DNA of 34,025 bases. Origin: an uncultured Veillonellaceae bacterium. GTDB taxonomy: Bacteria; Bacillota; Negativicutes; Veillonellales; Negativicoccaceae. The notes beneath the pieces are model-generated. The model was given only the letters and a program-made list of their open reading frames with translations. It made no database searches and had not been told where the DNA came from. Each line of letters starts with the position of its first letter. Position 1 is the first letter of the stretch. Where the stretch lies: contig CABTYA010000004.1 of NCBI GenBank assembly GCA_902488965.1, positions 1 through 34,025 of the forward strand, given 5' to 3'. The translations under genes were made by a program, and so were the position numbers. Shown piece by piece: positions 24,173 through 31,034 of this stretch.

Positions 24173-25819
24173 ATGGCGAATTGGGATCGACGTGGTGATG
24201 AGTATCGGAATCGTGTGGAAGCGGCAAGGTCTCTGACGACAGGGAAAGTGGTCGCACCCGAACGGATGGTGGAATTGTTGGAGGCGATTATCCGTCCGCA
24301 GGATAAGGTATGCATCGAAGGTGATAATCAAAAGCAGGCCGATTTCTTGGCGAAGGCGTTGTGTCAGGTGAACCCGGAGCGAGTGCATGATTTGCATATG
24401 GTTCAGTCTACAATTGCTTTACCGGAGCATTTGGATGTGTTTGAGAAAGGAATTGCAACAAAAGTAGATTTTGCCTATTCCGGCCCTCAGTCCAAACGGT
24501 TGGCACAAATGGTGCAAGCAGGAAAGGTGACGTTAGGGGCAATCCATACATATATGGAATTGTATGGTCGCTATTTTGTGGATTTGACGCCGCAAGTTGC
24601 ACTGATTGTCGGTTTTGAAGCCGATCGTGACGGTAATCTTTTTACGGGCGGTGCGACAGAAGACACGCCGGCAATTGTAGAGGCAACGAAATTCCGTAAA
24701 GGGATTGTTGTTGCGGAAGTTAACCGGATTGTAGATAAAGTGCCACGAGTTGATATCCCCGGTGATTGGGTGGATTTCATTGTAAAATCACCGGAACCGT
24801 TCCAAATGGAAGCGTTGTTTACTCGGGATCCGGCCAAGATTTCCGAGACACGTATTTTGAAAGCTATGATGGCATTGCAGTTATATAAAGAATATGAAGT
24901 GAGCACACTGAATCACGGTATCGGTTTTGATACGGCGGCGATTGAGCTATTGTTGCCGACATACGGAAATGAGTTAGGGTTGAAAGGTAAGGTGTGCACA
25001 AACTTTATTTTAAATCCGCATCCGACAATGATCCCGGTCATTGAGGACGGTTGGGTAAAATCCATTCATTCTCCGGGGACTGAAGTTGGTATGGATGCCT
25101 ATGTTAAGGCGCGTCCGGACGTATTTTTCGTCGGACCGTCGGGAGAAATGCGAACGAGTCGTATCTTTACGCAAATTGGCGGTCAGTATGCGGTAGATAT
25201 GTTTATCGGCAGTACGCTGCAAATTGACCAATACGGGAACAGCAGTACGGCGACAAAATCAGCTATTGCCGGGTTTGGCGGAGCGCCGAATATTGGCAGT
25301 GATGCACCGGGGCGTCGACATGCCAGTTACGGTTGGCTGAAGTGCGGTGAAGAATGGGCAGGTCGAAAAGATGCGGTCGGATCGGTTCCACGCGGTCGTA
25401 AATTGGTGGTGCAGTTGTTAGATACTGTCAGTGAAAAAGGATATCCGGGATTTGTTGATGAGTTGGATGCTATACAACTTTGGAAAAAGGCAAACTTGGA
25501 GGTACCGCCGATTATGATTTACGGTGACGATTTAACGCATATTATTACGGAAGTAGGAGTAGCTTACCTGCATAAATGTGCAAGTCTTAACGAACGTATG
25601 GCAGCCATTCGTGCCGTAGCGGGAGATTCGCCGGTAGGACAGAAAGAAAATCCTGAAGAAACGGCAATGTTGCGAGCCAAAGGTATTTTCCGTACACCGG
25701 AAGATATGGGAATAGATCCCGCTCGTGCAAAACGATCGCTTTTAGCGGCACAATCCATTGCGGATTTGGTAGCGGCTTCCGGCGGATTGTATCAGCCGCC
25801 TGACAAGTTTTTGAAGTAA
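24173..25819 (+). CDS. mdcA: Malonate decarboxylase alpha subunit-like acyl carrier/CoA transferase, 548 aa
   Basis: MdcA moves the malonyl group onto the acyl carrier protein of malonate decarboxylase by exchange with acetyl (acetyl-S-ACP:malonate ACP transferase). The sequence is MdcA-like along its whole length: start ANWDRRGDEYRNRVEAA, a central TLNHGIGFDTAAIELLLPTY and FVGPSGEMRTSRIFTQIGGQ, and the C-terminal DKFLK end; length matches (about 550 aa). The ATG at 24173 follows AAGGGAG. It is alone: mdcC (ACP), mdcD/E (decarboxylase), mdcB and mdcG do not follow; instead a carrier gene starts 18 bases later. It may therefore serve subunits encoded elsewhere, or act as a CoA-transferase on another dicarboxylate. 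Third codon positions look more A/T-rich than in neighbouring genes. Confidence 0.9.
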   Translation: MANWDRRGDEYRNRVEAARSLTTGKVVAPERMVELLEAIIRPQDKVCIEGDNQKQADFLAKALCQVNPERVHDLHMVQSTIALPEHLDVFEKGIATKVDFAYSGPQSKRLAQMVQAGKVTLGAIHTYMELYGRYFVDLTPQVALIVGFEADRDGNLFTGGATEDTPAIVEATKFRKGIVVAEVNRIVDKVPRVDIPGDWVDFIVKSPEPFQMEALFTRDPAKISETRILKAMMALQLYKEYEVSTLNHGIGFDTAAIELLLPTYGNELGLKGKVCTNFILNPHPTMIPVIEDGWVKSIHSPGTEVGMDAYVKARPDVFFVGPSGEMRTSRIFTQIGGQYAVDMFIGSTLQIDQYGNSSTATKSAIAGFGGAPNIGSDAPGRRHASYGWLKCGEEWAGRKDAVGSVPRGRKLVVQLLDTVSEKGYPGFVDELDAIQLWKKANLEVPPIMIYGDDLTHIITEVGVAYLHKCASLNERMAAIRAVAGDSPVGQKENPEETAMLRAKGIFRTPEDMGIDPARAKRSLLAAQSIADLVAASGGLYQPPDKFLK

Positions 25820-25837
25820 TGGCAAGGAGGGAGCGAG

Positions 25838-27109
25838 ATGGGATTAGTATCGCTGGTTGTATTGGTGACCGTTATCCTGGCGGCGTATAAATGCAAAGTA
25901 AATACCGGGTTGTTGGGGGTAGCGGCAGCGTTTTTGCTTGGGTTCGCATTGACGGTGCAAACATCCGGTGGTGAGTGGGTACCGATTTCTTCGGCAGCCG
26001 GTAAATCGGCATTGCTCATCAAAGGGTGGAGTTCTGGGATGTTTTTGACTTTACTCGGTGTGACATTTTTGTTCGGTATTGCACGAGCGAATAATACGCT
26101 GCTGATTTTAACACAGCGGCTGGTGGCGTTGGTCGGTGGACGTAAATGGTTACTTCCAATCGCTATTTTTGGTATTTCTTTCCTCATTTCGGTCATTGGC
26201 CCCGGACCGATTAACGGAATGGCCATTATTGCCCCGCTGGCAGGACAGATTGCATATCAGGAACGGATTAATCCGTTGTTGATGATGTTGTCGGTATACA
26301 CCGGGAATTTGGCGGGCGGATTGACGCCGATATCTCCCTCGGGATATGTGGCGCTTACTTATGCGGCACAAGGCGGTGTGGATATCGGTTATAATCTGCT
26401 GTTGAATATGGCTGTTGCATTTACTATACTCTTTGTCATTTCTTATGTTGTGTTCCAAGGGTGGAAAGATAACGGATCTTTGCATGCAGACGGTGTAAAT
26501 GAGATGCTTCCCTTAGAACGTGCCAATTATATTACCCTTGCTGTGATTATTGCCGTTATTTTGGCGGTAGTTGGAGCAAACCTGCATGTTGGTTTGACGG
26601 CGATGTGCGGGGCTGTAGTGTTGTTGATTTTACAAGTGTCAACGGAAAAGGAAGCATTGGCGAATGTGCCATGGGGAACAATCCTTATGGTGTGCGGGAT
26701 GGGAGTCATGGTGTCAATGGTGAACCATGCCGGAGGCATTACCTACTTGACGGATGCACTTATTCCGTATATTAATGATTCCACAGCAGCCCCGATTATG
26801 ATTGCCAGTGGCGCGCTGATGTCGTCGGTAGCATCCGCGATGGGGGTAGTTATGCCTACGTTGATTCCGGTTTCAATCGGGATTGCACATAATCTGGGGC
26901 TCGATCCCAAGATGATGGTATACAGTGTTGTACTTGGTGCACATATTTCCGCGATTTCTCCGTTCAGCAGTTTGGGTGCGTTGTCACTCAGTTCTGTACA
27001 TGAAAGTGTGGATAAGCAACAATTCTTTGTGAAGTTGATTATGACTGCGATTGCATTCGTGATCATCGGTACGATACTGACGTTCTTAGGATTGTTGTTA
27101 CAATATTGA
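25838..27109 (+). CDS. MatC/SLC13-type dicarboxylate (malonate) transporter, 423 aa
   Basis: Inner-membrane carrier with about eleven hydrophobic segments, resembling the MatC N-terminal/ion transporter superfamily proteins that carry malonate and related dicarboxylates. Two repeat halves each contain a re-entrant-like loop: GPGPINGMAIIAP with GGLTPISPSGYVAL, and the second half ISPFSSLGALSLSS. It starts behind AAGGAGGGAGCGAG, 18 bases after mdcA, and so is co-transcribed. Context suggests malonate as the substrate; the family also carries C4-dicarboxylates and citrate. Confidence 0.85.
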   Translation: MGLVSLVVLVTVILAAYKCKVNTGLLGVAAAFLLGFALTVQTSGGEWVPISSAAGKSALLIKGWSSGMFLTLLGVTFLFGIARANNTLLILTQRLVALVGGRKWLLPIAIFGISFLISVIGPGPINGMAIIAPLAGQIAYQERINPLLMMLSVYTGNLAGGLTPISPSGYVALTYAAQGGVDIGYNLLLNMAVAFTILFVISYVVFQGWKDNGSLHADGVNEMLPLERANYITLAVIIAVILAVVGANLHVGLTAMCGAVVLLILQVSTEKEALANVPWGTILMVCGMGVMVSMVNHAGGITYLTDALIPYINDSTAAPIMIASGALMSSVASAMGVVMPTLIPVSIGIAHNLGLDPKMMVYSVVLGAHISAISPFSSLGALSLSSVHESVDKQQFFVKLIMTAIAFVIIGTILTFLGLLLQY

Positions 27110-27138
27110 GAGATGACTCAAAACTGAAACACTATTCA

Positions 27139-27171
27139 AAAAGCAGGTGCCTTATCGGCGCCTGCTTTTTT
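27139..27171. terminator. Bidirectional terminator between the carrier gene and bioB
   Basis: AAAAGCAGGTGCC (27139-27151), loop TTATC, GGCGCCTGCTTTT (27157-27169), with T/A tracts on both sides and one wobble pair. It serves both convergent genes. Confidence 0.92.
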
Positions 27172-27213
27172 GTGATGAATAGTATCGGGGATCAAAGATA
27201 GAGTGACGAGTGT

Positions 27214-28227
27214 TCAGGCATCGTTGGTCGCGGCGCGGGAGCGGGTGAAGCCGCGGCCGAGGTCGTTGACCATTTGACGGTCTTCCGCCGGTGCTCGGCC
27301 GCCGGTGGTGAGGTAGTTGCCGACCATGATGCCGTTGAGTCCGCCTGAAAGCGCCAGGACCTGCAGGTCGCGCAGGTTCACTTCCCGGCCGCCCGCGGTA
27401 CGAATGAGGGCGCGCGGCAAGACGAAACGGAAGACGGCGAAGGCACGCAGAATTTCGAGCGGCGAGAGGGGTTTGTTATGCTCGAAGGGAGTGCCCTTGA
27501 TCGGATTGAGAATATTGAGCGGCACGGAATCGACGCCCAGCCGTTTGAGTTCAAAGGCCATTTCGACGCGCTGTTCGGGCGTTTCTCCCAGCCCGAGAAT
27601 GCCGCCGGAGCAGACGCGGATTCCCGCCTCCTTGGCGTTTTCAATCGTCGACATCTTGTCTTCGTACGAGTGGGTTTGGCAGATGTCGGGGAAATGGCTC
27701 GGCGCGGTTTCGATATTGGAGTGGTAGCGGGTGACGCCGATGGCTTTCAGGCGTTCGGCGTTGCGCTTGGTCAAAAGCCCCAGTGAGCAGCAGATCTCGA
27801 TGCCGACTTCCTTGCGGATGCGGGTGAGTGCGCGCAAAATCTGTTCAAATTCGTTGGGATTGCCTTGGTTGCGTCCACTGGTGACGATGGAAAAGCGGAC
27901 CGCACCGGCCGCTTTGGCCTGTTTGGCCGCATCGACGAGGGCGTCTTCTTCCAGCAGCGGATACTCTTTGACGCCGGTATGGTAGCAGGCGGATTGGGCG
28001 CAAAATTTACAGTTTTCCGGGCATTTGCCGCTGCGGGCATTGATGATCGCGCAGAAGTCGACGCGGTCGCCGTTATAGCGTTGGCGGATCTTGTCAGCCA
28101 TCGCGAGCAGCAGCATGGTGTCCTGATCTTTGGTGTGAATCAGCATCTCGCCTTCTTGGCGGGTGATTTCTCCTCCGTCCAGTACTTTCTGAGCGAGTGT
28201 GATGATGTGTGTGCAATTGGTGTCCAT
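27214..28227 (-). CDS. bioB: Biotin synthase, 337 aa
   Basis: Radical SAM enzyme that inserts sulfur into dethiobiotin in the last step of biotin synthesis. The radical SAM cluster motif is CPENCKFC (C69, C73, C76) within INARSGKCPENCKFCAQS; the second-cluster and substrate residues lie in IVTSGRNQGN, EICCSLG and YHSNIETAP, with the terminal GGREVNLRDLQVLALSGGLN. Length is typical. ATG at 28225-28227 follows GGGGAGG. No other bio genes are adjacent. Expression is probably repressed by BirA through the operator upstream. Confidence 0.97.
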   Translation of the reverse strand: MDTNCTHIITLAQKVLDGGEITRQEGEMLIHTKDQDTMLLLAMADKIRQRYNGDRVDFCAIINARSGKCPENCKFCAQSACYHTGVKEYPLLEEDALVDAAKQAKAAGAVRFSIVTSGRNQGNPNEFEQILRALTRIRKEVGIEICCSLGLLTKRNAERLKAIGVTRYHSNIETAPSHFPDICQTHSYEDKMSTIENAKEAGIRVCSGGILGLGETPEQRVEMAFELKRLGVDSVPLNILNPIKGTPFEHNKPLSPLEILRAFAVFRFVLPRALIRTAGGREVNLRDLQVLALSGGLNGIMVGNYLTTGGRAPAEDRQMVNDLGRGFTRSRAATNDA

Positions 28228-28253
28228 GATATACCTCCCCTTTGTTCGGTACG

Positions 28254-28307
28254 ATTATACCGAATCGGGAGCATATAGTCAACGAGATGTATATTATAAG
28301 TTTACAA
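28254..28307 (-). promoter_or_regulatory. bioB promoter with BirA-like operator
   Basis: Minus-strand TTGACT (28282 to 28277), 17-bp spacer and TATAAT (28259 to 28254). Overlapping it, on the minus strand, TTGTAAAC (28307 to 28300), 16 bases, then GTTGACTA (28283 to 28276), which matches the Firmicutes BirA palindrome TTGTAAAC-N(15-16)-GTTTACAA in all 8 and in 6 of 8 positions of the two arms. Confidence 0.75.
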
Positions 28308-28329
28308 TAATACACTGACCCGCGCCGAT

Positions 28330-28359
28330 TTGCGGGAACGGGCGCCGATGACGTACAAT
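28330..28359 (+). promoter_or_regulatory. Promoter of the MocR-yhaO-yhaN operon
   Basis: TTGCGG (28330-28335), 18-bp spacer, TACAAT (28354-28359). The leader to the ATG at 28379 would be about 13 bases, with GGAGGA as ribosome binding site. Confidence 0.5.
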
Positions 28360-28378
28360 AGAGAAAACGGAGGACAGT

Positions 28379-29758
28379 ATGGCGGAACGGAAAAAAGTCC
28401 CGCTTTATTTGCGTATTTATCGCGGCATGCGAGAGCGGATAGAAACGGGCGTGTGGCCGGCGGGGATGCGGCTCGAGTCAGTGCGCGAACAGGCGCGACG
28501 GCTCGGTGTCAGCAAGTTTACCGTCGAGCGGGTATACAATCAGTTGGCGGCGGAGGGGTATCTCAAAGCGCACAATCGGGCGCGTTACGAGGTACGCGGT
28601 TTGCCGCTGCCGGTATGTGCGCCGGTCGAGCAGCCGGCGGAACGGCCGGTGCGCGAGTCGTTCCGTTATGATTTTCAGACGGCGGCGATGGATCCGCGCG
28701 GATTTCGGTTCAGCGAGTGGCGGCCGTACATGTATCGGGTATGGCGCGACGATGAGCGCCTGCTGGATTACGGCGACGATCGCGGTGAGTGGGAGCTGCG
28801 CGACGCATTGGCCCGTTACGGAGCGGATGCGCGCGATACGAAAGCGGGGCCGGAGGATATCGTTATCGGTTCGGGAGTGCAGCAGCTGTTGCGCTTGTTG
28901 ACGAGGCTGATGCCGGCCGAGGCGAGGACGATTCATTTTGCGGAAGAGGCGTTCGGTATCGGGGCGGCGACGTTTGCCGACGAAGGGTATCGGGTGCAGT
29001 CGCTGGGGGCGGCGATCGGCGGCGGCGCGGAGTGGTGGCAGGAGCTTGAGCAGTACGGTACGCAGCTGCTCTATGTCGTGCCGTCGTATACGTATCGTGC
29101 GGAGGGAGTGCTTCCCGCTCGAGCACGGACGGAGCTGCTCGAATGGGCCGATCGGACGGGCGGCTGGATTATCGAGGATGATTTTGCCAGCGAATTGAGT
29201 TATTACGGACGGCCGCTGCCGTCGTTGCAAGGAATGAGTGACGGGACACGGGTCGTGTACATCGGCTCGCTCTCAAGGGTGCTGCCGCCGTCGTTTCGGT
29301 TGGCGTATATGATTTTGCCGCCGTCCTTGCGCGCCCGTTATGAAGAACGGCGCGGATTGGCGCGGCAGACGGCTTCGGTCGCCGAGCAATTGGCACTGGC
29401 GGAGTATATCCGTCGCGGCGAGTTGCGCAAGCAGATGCGGCGACTGGGAAAGTTGTATCGCCACAAAGGCGAGGCGCTGCGGGCGGCGCTGACGGCGGCA
29501 TTCGGCGACCGTATCCGCGTGGAAACGCCGGTGGCGGGGATTTATTGTACGGTTCATATTCGGACGCCGCGCTCCCCGCAAGATTGTCGGGCGCGGGCGC
29601 GGGCGGCGGGCATCGGTCTGCGCGATGCGCCCGTTCGTGAAGGCACGCATCCCGGCGAGGTGTCGTTCCGATTGGTATTCGGTCATATGCATGAAGAGTT
29701 GTTCGCGTCGGCGGCTCGCGCACTGCGGGCGGCGACGGATGCGGACGGGGAGGTATAG
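28379..29758 (+). CDS. MocR-type GntR regulator with aminotransferase-like domain, 459 aa
   Basis: Transcription factor with an N-terminal GntR winged helix (residues about 5-70, with LESVREQARRLGVSKFTVER as recognition region) and a fold-type I aminotransferase-like effector domain (about 100-450). Domain landmarks are YVVPSYTYRAEG, IIEDDFASELSYYGRPLPSL and YIGSLSRVLPPSFRLAYMI. In MocR proteins the last motif normally reads GTFSK, with Lys forming the Schiff base with PLP; here it is Arg300 (AGG at 29276-29278). If real, the protein cannot form the usual internal aldimine, so its effector response may be altered or lost. It is divergent from bioB and followed after one base by a nuclease gene. 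The target is unknown. Confidence 0.88.
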   Translation: MAERKKVPLYLRIYRGMRERIETGVWPAGMRLESVREQARRLGVSKFTVERVYNQLAAEGYLKAHNRARYEVRGLPLPVCAPVEQPAERPVRESFRYDFQTAAMDPRGFRFSEWRPYMYRVWRDDERLLDYGDDRGEWELRDALARYGADARDTKAGPEDIVIGSGVQQLLRLLTRLMPAEARTIHFAEEAFGIGAATFADEGYRVQSLGAAIGGGAEWWQELEQYGTQLLYVVPSYTYRAEGVLPARARTELLEWADRTGGWIIEDDFASELSYYGRPLPSLQGMSDGTRVVYIGSLSRVLPPSFRLAYMILPPSLRARYEERRGLARQTASVAEQLALAEYIRRGELRKQMRRLGKLYRHKGEALRAALTAAFGDRIRVETPVAGIYCTVHIRTPRSPQDCRARARAAGIGLRDAPVREGTHPGEVSFRLVFGHMHEELFASAARALRAATDADGEV

Positions 29759-29759
29759 C

Positions 29760-31034
29760 ATGGGCAAGCGGTTTCGATTTATTCACTGTGCGGATTTGCA
29801 TCTGGGGATGCCGGTCGCACAGGGAGCGGGCGGCGCGCATTGGGACGAGACGCTCCGCGAGGCGACGTATCGGGCGTTTGCGTCGATTGTGGATGTCGCC
29901 ATCGACAAACGGGTCGACGCGCTGCTGATTGCGGGCGACGTGTACCAGGCCGCCGATCACAGTTTGGCGGCGCAGCTGGGGTTTGCGCGGGAACTTTTCC
30001 GTGCGGCCGAGGCGGGGATTCGGGCGTTTATCGTTCACGGCAATCACGACCCGATGGGCGCATGGCGGGCGAAGGTGCCGCTGCCACCGCATACGGTCAT
30101 CTTCGGCAGCGAGAAGGTCGAAGCGGTACCGTTGGTCGTTGACGGGGAAACGGCGGCGATGATTTACGGGCGCAGTTATGCATCGACGCATGTCCATGAG
30201 GATTGGGCGGCGGAGTTTCAGCGCAACGACAACGCCCCGTACGCAATCGCACTTTTGCATACCGAAGGGCCGGCGCCCGACGGGGGCAATTACGCATCGA
30301 CGAGTATGGAGACGCTCACCCGCAGCGGCATTGACTATTGGGCGTTGGGGCATGTACATACGCGGGCGGTACTGGCGGAACAGCCGTATATCGTGTACCC
30401 CGGCAATCCGCAGAGTTTGCACCGCCGGGAAACGGGGCCGCGCGGCTGTTACCTGGTCGAGGTCGGCAGTTACGGGACGACGATGATGGAATTTATCGAG
30501 ACGGATGCGGTGCGCCGTGAACACTGGGAGATTGCGATTGACGATATTCCCGATACTGAAGCGCTGACGGCGGTATTGGCCGAACGGCGCAAACAGCGGC
30601 GCGAGGCGGTGCGCAAACCGATTTTGGCGGAGGTGCGCTTTACCGGTCGCGGTCCGCTGCATGCGGTGCTGTCCGATGAAGAAGCGTGTGCGGCATTGGC
30701 GCAGCGGCTCAACGAGCAGGAACATTATAAGCATATTTTTGTCTATTGGTATCGTACGGAAAACGCGACGCAGGCGGATACGGACTGGACACAGCGGGCC
30801 GAATTGCCGGACGCGACGGGGGCGTATCTGCGGGCGTACGCATCGCTGTCACGGGATATGGCGGACGATCCGGCGTTGACGCTGCGGCAGTGGCTGACGG
30901 AGATTCCCGAATGGGAAAAATATGCCCGTTATTTTACGGAGATCGACGACGAGCGGCTGCTGGCGGCGTGGGAAGCGGCCTGCACGAGCGGGGCGCAGCG
31001 ATTGGGAGAAGGTGACACGGATGAAACTGACTGA
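29760..31034 (+). CDS. YhaO-like DNA repair exonuclease (Mre11/SbcD metallophosphoesterase), 424 aa
   Basis: Calcineurin-like two-metal nuclease of the Mre11/SbcD/YhaO group. All metal motifs are present: CADLHLG (D12, H14), AGDVYQ (D60), HGNHDP (N95, H96, D97), a His in LLHTEG, and GHVH (G197-H200). The C-terminal about 150 residues form the cap and partner-binding part typical of YhaO (B. subtilis YhaO is about 408 aa). The ATG at 29760 sits one base after the stop of the regulator gene, behind GGGGAGG; it overlaps the ATPase gene by 14 bases. It should form a complex with the following YhaN-type ATPase. The usual in vivo substrate is not established. Confidence 0.9.
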   Translation: MGKRFRFIHCADLHLGMPVAQGAGGAHWDETLREATYRAFASIVDVAIDKRVDALLIAGDVYQAADHSLAAQLGFARELFRAAEAGIRAFIVHGNHDPMGAWRAKVPLPPHTVIFGSEKVEAVPLVVDGETAAMIYGRSYASTHVHEDWAAEFQRNDNAPYAIALLHTEGPAPDGGNYASTSMETLTRSGIDYWALGHVHTRAVLAEQPYIVYPGNPQSLHRRETGPRGCYLVEVGSYGTTMMEFIETDAVRREHWEIAIDDIPDTEALTAVLAERRKQRREAVRKPILAEVRFTGRGPLHAVLSDEEACAALAQRLNEQEHYKHIFVYWYRTENATQADTDWTQRAELPDATGAYLRAYASLSRDMADDPALTLRQWLTEIPEWEKYARYFTEIDDERLLAAWEAACTSGAQRLGEGDTDETD

